A DNA stretch of 64,000 bases from Ascaphus truei (Eukaryota > Chordata > Amphibia > Anura > Ascaphidae). The position numbers and the translations under genes were made by a program. Position 1 is the first letter of the stretch; every line of letters begins with the position of its first letter. Location of the stretch: assembly GCA_036426205.1 (NCBI GenBank), contig CM071568.1, positions 49,383,045 to 49,447,044 of the forward strand, in the 5' to 3' direction. The notes under the pieces are model-generated. The model saw only the letters and a program-made list of their open reading frames with translations. It did not search any database and was not told the DNA's origin. This document shows, one piece after another, positions 53,954 through 64,000 of this stretch.

Positions 53954-56515
53954 GTCTAATTAATTAAACTGCAACACTGCAGAGATATCGCGAGGCGGGT
54001 CTGGTCTGACATAAAATCCAACACAGAGTCAGTTGGAGGCCAGTCGTGGGTAGGGTGGTGTCGGCCGGGGTGATCTGACGTCACTTTGCACTCTGAGGTC
54101 GGTGGAACCTTTAAAAATAGTGCTCAGACTGGCAAACAAGCGACGTGAGAAGAGACAGATTGCTGGGAACACAAACTGCGGAGAAGCGGCTACATGACGG
54201 ATTAACCCCTTACCTTCTGTCTTGGCAAGTACTGGAAGGGAAATGATTGAGGAGAAACCTTCCAAGATCTGAGATCAGACGGATAAAGCTGGGGAGTAAG
54301 GGGTACCCTTTCTTATTTGTATATATTATGAATCTCACAGATGTCAGCCACATTGCAGTGCCTGAGCCCCCTGAGGAACCCAGTACAGGGGATGTCAGAC
54401 CCAATAAGGCATCGGCAAAAGACCAAACATTTAACTTGTTCAAGATGCAAACATCTTCTACCTGACAAGTACTGTACAAGGAAAAAATGCAATGCTTGCA
54501 TAAAGCAATTGGCAATGGAGGAAAATCCCATCCAGATTCAGGGCTTTCTGGGATGGTTCCAATCAGCAATGCAGCTAATTTACAGACGGTACCAGGGTCA
54601 TCAATACAAAGGGAAGACCTAGAGGCATCCTACGAACCTAGAGAATATCAGAGGTGTTCCTCGGCATCCGCACAAGAATTGGATTGGGACGCCTCAGTAG
54701 GAAAATCCGATGAAGGTGAAGCGAGAAGAATATTTAAGCTTCGCAACAGAAGATATTCACAAACTGGTGAAAGCGGTAAGAATGGTATGGAAATAGGAGC
54801 CTATGAGGATGCAGGACCATATGTTCATGAGTTAACATAGAAGTTCAAGGGATTTCCCAGTCCCAATCAAGAAAGTGATTAGTACGGAATGGCAGCATCC
54901 AGATAAGAAACCATCCTTATTGAGACAATTTAGCCGAATGTACTTATTTTGGTATTGAGGATTCCAAGGTTTGGGATAGCTCTCCAAAGGTAGAGATACT
55001 AGTAGCAATAATATCCAGAAGATTGGTCATTCCCCTAGATGATGGCTCAAGTTCCTGGGATACAATGGATAAGAGAGCAGAATGTGCATTGAGAAGAGTG
55101 TGTTGTGTCAGCAGGTTATTAAGAGTGGGTAACCCAGGTAGAAGAAGGTTTAACGACAAAAGTTTCCAGAGATCACATTTTTAAACAATTTCTGTCAATT
55201 TGACAGGCTATCAATTACTTATGTAACACATCTGTAGAGTCCACCCGCTTAACGGCAAAATGTATGGCACTTTCTCAGCGGTCTGCACAGCATTATACCT
55301 CAACCTGGATAGCGGACACCGCTTCTAAGAACAAACATTGCTCTGTGCTATTTGTAGGTTCCTTATTTGGAGTGTTGCTGGAAAAACTTGTTGACATATT
55401 GGCAGATGACAAGGTGAGGGCCTTACCCACAGATATATATTTTTCGTGGCCCAAGGCATTCTCAGAAAGAATGCAGGTTATACAAGAGCTTCAAAGGGCA
55501 GTTGTTTTCCTCTAGGACCAGATCCGGGGGAGAACCACAAGAGGGAAGGTCAATGGGTGGCCCAAGCTTCCAAAGATCAACATCTTTCTGACGCCAGAGA
55601 CTCCTTTCCAAGAGGTGGTCAACAGGTAGGAGGAAGACTTCAATATTTTACTACACAGCAGATAACAGATCGCTGGGTCTATCAGCTGATATTTAACAGA
55701 ACTTTCAGGAAAGCCTACAAGAAGACTTCTCACATGAGCGGATAGAGTGTTATGTACAGTACCACAGCATCAAGAAAAGAATAGAAAATATGCTATAATG
55801 TTCATGGTTCCAAAAGTATCGGGAGGGTTCAGGCAAATCTTGATTCAAAATGTTTTAAAATGAGTATGTTCGAAGGGAGCATTTAAAAATGCAGTAATTC
55901 AAATCTGTCATCAACCTATTAAATCCCGAGGATTTTATGGTAGTATTTGATTTAAAGGATGCATATCTGCATATTCTCATCTGCTATGCACACCAAAAAT
56001 TCTTGAGCTTTGCCATACAAGAGGAAGAAAGTGAAGCATTTTCAATTCAAAGCTCTGCCGTTTGACCCGTCATCCGCTCCCACAGTCTTCACAAAAGTAA
56101 TGGTGGTTGTATCGGCGGCAATCAAGGAGCAAGGTATATCATTAGTGCCCTACGTGGTTGACTGCTACTAAAATCAGCATCACAACTCCTCCTGGAAAAT
56201 CACATTCAATATGTACTGGAAGTCGTACAAGAACTAGCCTGGATCATCTATTGAGGAAAAAACAAATTTGACACCAACACTTCACTTTTTAGGTCTGCAA
56301 TTCAACACAAAAAAATAGAATGAACTAGCACTCACCCTGTCTAATATAATTTGGTTAGGAGTGCTAGGATCCTGCATCTATACCGCAAGATGCATACAAC
56401 TATGCAAAAAACACATTGGATCAGCACTCAAATATTAAATCAAAGAAGATTAAGGACTTAGGTTTTGCTTTTGGTCTCCCCAAGTTCCTCCTTTAATGTA
56501 TATAAAAAAGCAGTA

Positions 56516-56788
56516 CAGGCATACCCCGCTTTAAGTACACTCACTTTAAGTACACTCGCGAGTAAGTACATATCGCCCAATAGGCAAACGGCAGCTCACG
56601 CATGCGCCTGTCATCACGTCCTGAACAACAATACCGGCTCCATACCTGTACCGAAGCTGTGCGCAAGCAGGGAGACTATAGAGCCTGTTACAAATGCGTT
56701 ATTTACATCAGTTACTTCACTTTAAGTACATTTTCGCTTTACATACATGCTCCGGTCCCATTGCGTACGTTAATGCGGGGTATGCCTG
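56516..56788. mobile_element. Tigger-type MITE, copy 3
   Basis: The ends are CAGGCATACCCCGCTTTAAG and GCGGGGTATGCCTG with TA on each side. It is shorter than the other two copies by an internal deletion. Confidence 0.85.
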
Positions 56789-56864
56789 TAATACAGAAAA
56801 AAAAGCAGAACACAGAGGGAAAGGAAAGGTTAGCAGACACACACTGTTATATGGGCACAGAAGC

Positions 56865-56897
56865 ATGACGAAGGGTCGAGGAGGCCTTGAAATGTTG
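56865..56897 (+). ncRNA. Hammerhead-like motif, copy 5 (decayed)
   Basis: CATGACGAAGG...CCTTGAAATGTTG: core CTGACGA is changed to ATGACGA, the stem II arms AAGG/CCTT remain, and GAAAC is changed to GAAAT. Recognised by position and order only. Confidence 0.3.
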
Positions 56898-57150
56898 CTC
56901 TAACTTATCCTTTCCCTGTGTGTGGGGATTTTTCTGCATTATTGCTTTTTTTGATACATTAAAGTAGAAACTTGGTGAGACCAAAAGCAAAACGGAAGTC
57001 CTTCATTTTCTTGGATTTAATTTGAGTGCTGATCCAGTTTGGTTTTTGTGCAATTCAGTACAAGCCACAGCAAAGTCTATATGCCAGCAGACAAAGGGAA
57101 AATCTGATATTCAACATCTCAGGTCCGCCTCAAGCATATCTCTATGTCTG

Positions 57151-57642
57151 TGTAGGAGACAAGTGCAGAGGTATAACCAGGGAGACGTATTTAAGGGAAA
57201 ATAAAAATTGGCTTTTATTTAGCGCCCGGCTTTAAACAGTACAGCTTTAAATCAGCATGCAAACAGCCAGCCTATCCGTTTGTAAGGGCTAACAGGGCTG
57301 GGAGGATAGGCCTCTTTCCAACCTCTGACCCCAAAGTCCAAAGAGGTACCTGTAAGCAGGGGCTCTTTATATCAGTCCAGGTTTGGGTTGGTGTCCGTGG
57401 GTTGTACCGCTGGCAGGTTCCAAGCTCTGTTGCATTCTAGAATAGAGGGTCTGGTTCCCTGGTATCTCTATGTGCTAGAGAAACCCATGCAGTTTGCAGC
57501 ACACCTTTTTAAAGCCGGCTTGATGAGCCAGGTGGAGATTGGCTAATTGACTCTAGGTGAAATAACCAGCTCCCTGCTGGACTCATCTACAGACAGACTT
57601 TAAGTGTGCTGCCTTTTTAAACTTGGGAAAGGCTCTGTCACA
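57151..57642 (-). mobile_element. Solo LTR, family A (492 bp), inserted in DIRS
   Basis: On the plus strand it begins TGTAGGAGACAAG and ends GGCTCTGTCACA. The flanks gtctg (57146-57150) and gtcag (57643-57647) are a 5-bp duplication with one change. Removing the LTR joins DIRS sequence in one frame (AYLYV to SRAMRVLG). Minus orientation; related to the LTRs at 3.0 and 23.7 kb. Confidence 0.75.
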
Positions 57643-59160
57643 GTCAGTCGGGCTATGCGAGTGTTAGGGCTCATGTCGGCCTCCTTAGAATCAGTTCCAT
57701 TGGGCAAGGCTGCATATGTGTCCACTCCAGACAGAGGTCTTAAAGAAGTGGGACAGAGGTCACCTAGATAAGCCGTTCTCTCTCTGTGCTGGTAGCAGCA
57801 GAAAGTAAACGTACTAGCAGGCTGCTCCTTAGAAACGCCAGCATGGGCAGTGGTACCAGCCTGTGAGACGATTGACGTAAAATCTGCGTGCTGAAAGACT
57901 TCCAAACCCAGTTGAAAGGCAAGCCTATATCAGAATCCAAACAGACAACGTAGTAGCAGCAACATATATAAACCACGAAGGGGGTACAGGAAGCCCAGTG
58001 CTCGTGAGGGAGGCCATGCAGATACGGTTAAGGGCAGAGAACAGTTTGTCAGCAGTTCACAGCAAAGAGGAGAATGTTTTGGCAGATTTTCTCAGCGCCC
58101 AGGGCATTCTATAGGGAGAATGGTCTCTCCATGAAGAAGTTTTTCAATAAATAACTCGCAAATGGGGGTGACCAGAGATCTTATGGCAAGGAGGGAGGAA
58201 ACAAAGCTCAGCGTTTTGTTCTCTTTACCAAAGTGACTGGAACATTTATACGCAATGTCTCTGAAATGGGATTTCTGAGTAGCGGATATCTTTCCTCCAG
58301 TACTGAGAGTCCTCAAGAAAATTAAGCAGAACAAAACGACAGTGGTGGCGATCATCCCATACTGGCCCAAAAAGGCTTGGTTTACAGACTTGTTAAACCG
58401 ATCAGCCGAATCATGCAGGATGCTGCCAAACAGGGGGGACCTTCTGTCTCAAGGTCCTGTACACTACCCCAGCATAAAAAGAATGAATTTGACCGCTTGG
58501 AAGCTGAAAGGCGAATAATGAAACCGGGACTGTCTTCACCAGTGATGGAGATCTTGTTACAGTTTCGTAAAAAGGTGACCTCCAAGATTTACATGAAAGT
58601 CTGGAGAAGATTACATAAGTGGGGCAGAACGAAAGGCAGTAATCCAGAAATGGCTTCCATTAACCTAATTCTGGACTTTTGCAGGAGGGTTTTCCAAGAA
58701 GAACTAAAAGTAAACACGTTAAAAGTTCAGATTGCAGCAATCGGGTTGCAGTCAATTACACGGAGTCCCCAATGAAGAGATTTATCAGTGCTATGCAAAA
58801 CATCAGACCCTAGAGTCAGAGATCCAATACCAGCTTGGGATTTGAATCTTGTATTAAAAGTTCTATGCGACGTACCATTTGCACCCTTACAGGAAGCCTA
58901 CATTAATAAGCTGTTATTGAAAACAGCATTCTTCATTGCAGTGACTTCTGCCAGACGAGTCAGTGAAATACAGGGCCTTTCAATAAAAGAACCCTACTGT
59001 ACATGTCAATAATGAAGATAAGGGGGTTCTGAGGACAATTCCTCAGTTTTGTGCAAAGGTGTCACCATTCTTTCACACATCAGGAGATTTGTGCTGGCAT
59101 CGTGTCCACAGCCGAAGAATGAGAAGGAAAGGAACCTACATTCACTGGAAGTGAGAATAT

Positions 59161-60564
59161 GTCTAATGAAATACCTGAGATGATGTCTAATGAAATACCT
59201 GGGAAGAATTCCGGAATAGATATGGGGAGGGGGGAGGGGTAGGGAAGAGGAGGGGAAAGCTCCCGCATCAGCTGAAGTACATGAAGTGGTAAGTAGCTAG
59301 ATGGTTAAAGATCGTATCTGGTGCAAAAGGGGACAAAGGGATATACAGACAAAAAAGCGAAAGGTTCCCCCCTGAATGCACTCAGATCGCCCTAATTGAT
59401 ATGATGTGATGAATTAAAATAATTTAATATATCAACAATCAATATAAAATAGTAGTTGTACAGAGGGGTGTGGTAAACAAGTCCAAGACGACCCCCAAAT
59501 TACATACCAAATGTGTTACCGTTTTAACCGTATGACGTATATACACGGAAAAAGGGTAAGGACGAAATACACTGGACCTAAGTACACTGGCATATAGCCT
59601 CGGTCTATAAATGCCTCTCAACGCCTGCAGAACTAAGTACAAACCTACAGTGAGGCAGCACTTATATCTAATAAACCGGCAGTCTCAGATAATAGAAGAC
59701 TGTCGATTCTGAATCTGGAGGAGAATCAACCATGTACTACTATGAACATTGCTCAGGTAAAGGGGGAGTTGTCCAATATAGGGCTGGTGAATGCTTCTTC
59801 TTGTCCTATCTCAGGAGGTGGAATCTATAACCCCATGGTGCTGCCTGATGGACTGAAGGAAAATACTTTTTCAGTAAGCCAAATTGTCCTGGAACTAGAT
59901 TCCATATTCCTCTGTCTCTCCTTTAGTTTATGGGATCCATTTCTCCCTTGTTTAATTGCCTGTCAGTTTCCCCTGTCCCAGCAGCCACGCTACATGTAAA
60001 ATGCAACATTATTGCTACATGTTGTAGTTCCCTCAGACATTCTGTGAGTTGCCATAGCAGCCCCAGCCTTTCTCTCCAGAATGGGCTAGTCTGCCCCCCC
60101 TTCTGTTTTTTTTAAGATAGTCTGTCCCAAGGCTATTCCCTTTACCCACACTGCTCCTCACTTCCTTTCCACCCATGATCAGTGAGTACAGTCCTGTCTG
60201 CATACACCCCTGGTAAGGCCTTTCTCTCTTACCATAGTCTAACCTCATAGGAGCATCCCACATAGAGAAGCACGCTCTGCCTACACTACACCTACAAGTT
60301 CCTGTGTTTTCTACTCCTGCAATAAAGTTAAGAAAGACATTAAGGACTTGTCATGCTTTGGAAGAGGGAAGACATGAGTTAAAGCTAACTGAAGCTATTC
60401 ATACCTCAACACGTGACCCTAGCTTCAGGATACAAATTTTCCCTTTCTTCCTCTGAGAGATTCAAACATCCCTAAATGTACAGTAATGATAAAACATGAA
60501 ATGAATCTCGAAGGTGAAATCTCTCAGAATATAATTATTATTGCAAAGTAAAAAAAAAAAACTT
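59161..60564. other. Repeat-like, no gene recognised
   Basis: A short direct repeat of GTCTAATGAAATACCTG occurs at 59160 and 59183. AT-rich sequence around 59400-59470 may be another insertion. Bases 59950-60350 are pyrimidine-rich with an AATAAAG box near 60320, LTR-like but without definable ends. Confidence 0.3.
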
Positions 60565-60790
60565 ATGAGCACATTCACATGTCTCGGACAGGTCCATTAA
60601 CCTGGCTTCCTCTCCCTCTCTTTCCCCCCCCCCCCCTGTTTCTCCCCCCCTAACCTCCATCCCGCATAATCACTCGACATACAATGTTTCCACTGCAGTC
60701 TTGCATTTTGGGTAATGACATGCTAATTAGCACTCTGTCACTTTTTGCTTCTAATCCATGTTGACATGGATCCCTATAAATGTATGCCTG
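60565..60790. repeat. Dispersed repeat, third copy of the 24.4-kb family
   Basis: Contains GAGCACATTCACATGTCTCG, ATTTTGGGTAATGACATGC and TTAGCACTCTGTCAC, as at 24440-24560 and inverted at 25465-25590. A C-rich run interrupts it near 60625-60650. Confidence 0.65.
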
Positions 60791-60994
60791 CTGTTTTACA
60801 CCGCTTTTACAACAAAGCCTGTATTACTGTCATTTTTGCAATACAATATGTCAATCACCTAGTTTTAACCTATTAAACATACCTGCAGTTAGTTCAGGTC
60901 ATTCTGGTGTCAGGCTGTATTCTTAAGTGAACAAAGTTCTCTTGACCTAGTTAGGTTCATACTTTGAGTGTAAAAAGAGAGATCCTCCCTAATA

Positions 60995-62040
60995 TTAATC
61001 CACACGTAGAAGTATTCACACCCTATCAATAATGTCACATTTTGTTGAAATACAAATGTGTGAACAGTTTTTCAAACAAACTTTATTTATTTATTTTAAA
61101 TTCTATGCTACAAAGCTGTAGTGGTTAAACTGAACACGTACAGTATATGAGGAAGAGGTTAAATGTCAGCAAAGGAAATGGACAACATTATATTTACTGG
61201 TTGCATAAGTATTCAGCCTCTGAGTCAGTAATTTGTAGAAGCACCTTTTTGCAGCAATTACTGCTATTACATTTTTGCCGATTCTTCATGAGAAAATCGA
61301 TCCAGTTCTGATAAGTGGGTTTTTTTTGAGGATCATCGATAGATTTGGAATGGGCCACTCCATAACATTAATTCTCTTCTTCAACCACTCCAGTTTGGCT
61401 TTGTGTCTCGGGTTATTGTCCTGCAGAAATGTGAATTTCCTCCCCAGAGTGTTGGCTGACTGAAACAAGTTTTCCTCAAGGATTCAACTGTACTTGGCAC
61501 CATCCATAACGCTTGCAATTTAGACCAAACAGTAAAAATGTTGTTTTGTCTGAACACAAAACCTTTTTCCACATGTCTGCAGTATCATCTATATGCTTTT
61601 TTGCAAAGTCCGTATGTGATTTAAGATGAGTCTTTTTGAGTAATGGCTCCTTTCTTGCCACCTGCCCATACAGGCCAGCTATACTGTATGTACGGACTGG
61701 ATTATTGTTGATGTTTGAACACTGACTCCCATCTCAGATACAGAACTTTGCAGATCTCTCAAGGTTGTGGTTGGCTTCAGAGTGACGTCCCAAACCAGTT
61801 TTCTGCTTGCCTGGCTGCTCAGTTTGGGAGTGCGTCCTGATCTGAGTGGTATGATACATCTTCCAATTTTCAATTATGTACTTCACCGTGCTCAGAGGGA
61901 TAATCAGCACCTTTAACATTTTCTTGTACCCTCCTCCTGCTCTGTGCCTCTACCACTTTATCCCTGACTTGTTTCAAAAGCTCCTTGGTCTTCCTTATTG
62001 CTTTGTTGGATCACTGCGAGTTGCAGCTTGAAAGTCTTGA
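60995..62040 (-). pseudogene. Tc1-like transposase, broken
   Basis: Minus-strand blocks in order: a helix-turn-helix part (LSTVKYIIENWK, SGRTPKLSSQASRKLVWDVT and LKPTTTLRDLQSSVSEMGVS); then LLKKTHLKSHTDFAKKHIDD and MWKKVLCSDKTTFLLFGLN (first catalytic Asp region); a deletion; then LGRKFTFLQDNNPRHKAKL (second catalytic Asp) and VMEWPIPNLSMI (third acidic region, changed). Four frame segments and a missing central stretch make it inactive. Only short diverged ends are visible (AAGTATTCACACCC near 61010). It inserts at TA. Confidence 0.85.
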
Positions 62041-62044
62041 TATA

Positions 62045-62347
62045 CAGCAGGGCCCCGGGTATACGGCGGGTTCCGTTCCAGAGGCCCGCCGTATAGTAAA
62101 AATCGGCGGAAAGCGGATCCGTCGATTTTTACTTCTGCGCATGCGCAAACCGGCATTTTTGCTGTTCTGCGCATGTGCAACCTATGGAATGCGCGGCACC
62201 CTATGGTATGCGCGCGCAACCTGCGGTCTGCGCATGCGCGCCGGGCGCACCCGCCCGTTCTGCGCATGCGCGATTTACAAACCAAAATGGCGACCCCCTT
62301 CTCGGTGCCGCCATATCAGCGGATCGCCGAGAAGCGGGGCCCTGCTT
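62045..62347. mobile_element. Tigger-like MITE with CAGCAGGGCCCC ends
   Basis: The left end is CAGCAGGGCCCCGGGTATAC and the right end is GCGGGGCCCTGCTT, with TA on both sides. The interior is CpG-rich with repeated TGCGCATGCGC words. No coding sequence; the open frames crossing it are chance. Confidence 0.75.
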
Positions 62348-62379
62348 TACACGATGGAAATGATCTACAAGTTAAAACT

Positions 62380-62715
62380 ACGTGCACACACGCACATATA
62401 CATGCACATATACATAAATACACACACACATATACGCACACGCATATATACGCACATGCACACGCACATATACACACATGCACACGCACATATACGCACA
62501 TGCACATACACACGCGCACGCACATATACACACATGCGCACGCACATATACACACATGCACACGCACATATACACATGCACACGCACATATACACACATG
62601 CACACGCACATATGCACACACACACGCACATATACACACATGCACACGCACATATGCACATACACACGCACATTCGGACGCACATATACATATGCACATA
62701 TGCGCACATGCACAT
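62380..62715. repeat. (CACATATACACACATGCACACG)-type minisatellite
   Basis: About 335 bp of alternating purine-pyrimidine sequence made of CACATATACAC and ATGCACACG blocks with a higher-order period near 22-28 bp. It is open in several frames on both strands only because of the repeat. Confidence 0.9.
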
Positions 62716-62869
62716 ACAGTACCGACACACTTTATTGAAGTGTGGTCGGTACCGCAAGCCGGGAAATCTCCCGGCTTGCTAGTGGCCGCCCCTCGGCGTG
62801 CGGTCACGCGTCATCGGGAGCGTGCGCCCCCTGCACGCGTGTCCAGTTCACCTGTAGTATTAGATAATG

Positions 62870-62975
62870 CCACCTTTAAAAAAAAAAAAAAAAATCAACT
62901 CAATGCCATTTATGAGTTTTAATATAAAAAAAAAAAAAAAATCAACTCAATGCCATTTATGAGTTTTAATATCAA
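62870..62975. repeat. Tandem duplication of a ~54-bp A-run unit
   Basis: A run of about 15 As followed by TCAACTCAATGCCATTTATG and AGTTTTAATAT appears twice in succession with identical unit sequence. Confidence 0.85.
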
Positions 62976-63360
62976 AGGATGCCCGCTATTTCTACAGCAG
63001 GCTTTAGCCCACCTCCCTAGCAGTGCAAGGTATTTGTAACACTTTCCTGATTGTGATCATTTGTTGCTAATATTCCCAGCAGTTTGAGCTGCAAACTGTA
63101 ACAATAGATAATGATACCTTCTATACGAATATAGTGCAGCTGCTGAGTTACACTGACTGAAGGATTGATTGAACTCTGGATCTTCTTTGCAGATTGATCA
63201 CGGGAGAACGAATTGATTGGCAATTTAGGTAATTCATTTTCAATAAATGTCATCAAAGGCTGCATAAAAGTATATTAAAACATATGGTGTGATAATATAT
63301 AATAATTATTATATATAATATATATATATATATATAGTATATATATATGATTATATACAT

Positions 63361-63375
63361 ACATACACACACACA

Positions 63376-63434
<59 letters not shown>

Positions 63435-63440
63435 ACCACA
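63361..63440. repeat. (CA)n microsatellite, preceded by (AT)n
   Basis: A long AC run with two ACC interruptions. An AT-rich ATATAT tract lies at 63296-63360 and another at 63575-63625. Confidence 0.9.
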
Positions 63441-63576
63441 CAGTGTTTTCGACAAACCTATACATTTTGCTCGCCCGGGCGAGTGGATTTAACCCCGGGC
63501 GAGTAAATATTGGCCCAAGCAGCACCGCTTTGGTACTAGGTGGCGAGTAGATTTTTTGGTGATTTGTCAACCACTA
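63441..63576. mobile_element. Short MITE with CAGTG...CGACAAA ends
   Basis: The left end is CAGTGTTTTCGACAAACC and the right end is GGTGATTTGTCAACCACT, imperfect inverses. Two internal GGGCGAGT words (CTCGCCCGGGCGAGTGG) form a small palindrome. The end style suggests hAT. Confidence 0.6.
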
Positions 63577-64000
63577 TATTATATATATATATATATATAT
63601 ATCTATATATATAATATATATCTATATAGTGCTGCCTCTTTAAAACTCTGCTCCAATAGCTTCTATTTTGGAATAACCAATTCCTATTTGTCACAGGGTA
63701 ATTGACATGCCTGTCACACTTGTCCATATCTCATATTAGCACATTAATGAGGGTCCACAAAGCTTACTATATATTTGCTGTGTGTACTTGGATCTAAGAA
63801 TTGTTCTTGGACTGCATGGAGGAGCTGCCTAATTTGCATTGTGTGGGGGTTTGGGAAGCACCACTGCTGCCTCCATCTACTGCAGTTAGAGAAAAAGAAA
63901 AGGGATTGGTTTCAAACCGGCCGCTAGTGAAAGCCGTGTTCTGGGATATTTGCGGTTGTGCTCTTAAACTACAGTAGGAATTAATGTGGTGTTACATTGC
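63577..64000. other. Non-coding, no feature seen
   Basis: AT repeat to about 63625, then mixed sequence with no recognised gene or repeat boundary. Confidence 0.35.

Larger units (their letters stand above)
56310..57048. mobile_element. 739-bp insertion in DIRS with 14-bp TSD and a hammerhead-like motif
   Basis: Flanked by tgcaattcaacaca (56296-56309) and tgcaattcagtaca (57049-57062), a 14-bp duplication of DIRS sequence; removing the insert plus one copy restores the DIRS frame. Inside, about 56416-56515 and 56915-57040 are inverted copies of each other (GGATCAGCACTCAAAT... and complement). A Tigger MITE (56516-56788) and a hammerhead-like motif (56865-56897) lie between. There is no coding sequence. 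The variable-length TSD and motif suggest mobilisation by Penelope-like machinery. Confidence 0.65.
54240..59160 (+). mobile_element. DIRS-type tyrosine-recombinase retrotransposon, decayed, with two nested insertions
   Basis: Order on the plus strand: a Gag-like part with a zinc-knuckle-like CSRCKHLLPDKYCTRKKCNAC (about 54440); RT with GGFRQI and MVVFDLKDAYLHI (about 55950); then, split by an insertion at 56310-57048 and an LTR at 57151-57642, an RNase H-like block IRIQTDNVVAATYINHEGGT (about 57930). A tyrosine recombinase follows with FRKKVTSKIYMKVWRRLHKW (58560) and LLLKTAFFIAVTSARRVSEI (58910, containing the first catalytic Arg), then GVLRTIPQFCAKVS. The end is lost near 59160, before the catalytic Tyr region. 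DIRS elements integrate via the recombinase and lack LTRs and integrase. Many stops make this one inactive. Confidence 0.85.

Noticed and set aside
61985..62922. 265- and 249-residue plus-strand frames
   Set aside because: They cross a CpG-rich MITE and a CA/TA/TG minisatellite; the peptides are His/Thr repeats.
8736..63440. CA/GT arrays considered as possible CRISPR-like or centromeric repeats
   Set aside because: Simple dinucleotide microsatellites with no unique spacers; ordinary for a vertebrate genome.

Overview
This window looks like vertebrate nuclear DNA, most likely from an amphibian (frog-like). It has intron-bearing vertebrate genes with introns of 7-10 kb, and a dense, nested mix of CR1, L2, Rex1-like, L1/Tx1-like and RTE LINEs, a DIRS element, a Penelope-like element, LTR elements, Tigger, Tc1 and hAT elements, palindromic MITEs and CA/GT microsatellites. 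The species call is an inference from repeat composition; no single marker proves it. No operons, CRISPR arrays or bacterial features are present.

Two host genes can be supported. On the minus strand, four coding exons at 26116-25911, 16823-16684, 8532-8370 and 1233-1131 join with matching splice phases (2, 1, 2, then 0). They give a 204-codon open frame: an N-terminal RING finger, three TRAF-type zinc clusters and the start of a coiled coil. This is an NRDP1(RNF41)/RNF151-like E3 ubiquitin ligase whose 3' part lies beyond the left edge. On the plus strand, exon 42170-42318 encodes an N-terminus starting MRRSAAPSQL and containing FIPPGK, the signature of RAD54B, a Swi2/Snf2 recombination motor. 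A possible next exon lies at 51592-51820. The two genes are head to head, and a GC-rich segment near 35.1-35.27 kb is a candidate shared promoter or first-exon region.

The rest is mobile DNA, largely inside the introns. 0-8 kb: Rex1-like LINE end, a solo LTR, then an L1-like fragment split by an L2 piece and a hAT element. 8.9-13.8 kb: a broken Tigger transposase followed by a CR1 LINE with an intact 978-codon ORF2. 14-25.5 kb: Tigger MITE, a 1.07-kb palindrome, hAT MITEs, GC-rich tandem repeats and LTRs. 26.5-28.8 kb: L2 LINE. 29-42 kb: LTRs, MITEs, a CTG-rich minisatellite, a minus-strand LTR retrotransposon and a Rex1-like LINE. 44-51 kb: RTE and Penelope-like fragments and a solo LTR. 54-59 kb: a decayed DIRS element carrying two later insertions. 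61-64 kb: Tc1 remnant, MITEs and minisatellites.

The most unusual signal is a recurring short structured motif, CTGANGAA - hairpin - GAAACG(CG)TTG. It matches the layout of a type I hammerhead ribozyme with a minimal stem III. It occurs on both strands in several otherwise different repeats and, in decayed form, directly downstream of the Penelope-like endonuclease. Many insertions can be dated relative to one another from exact target-site duplications.
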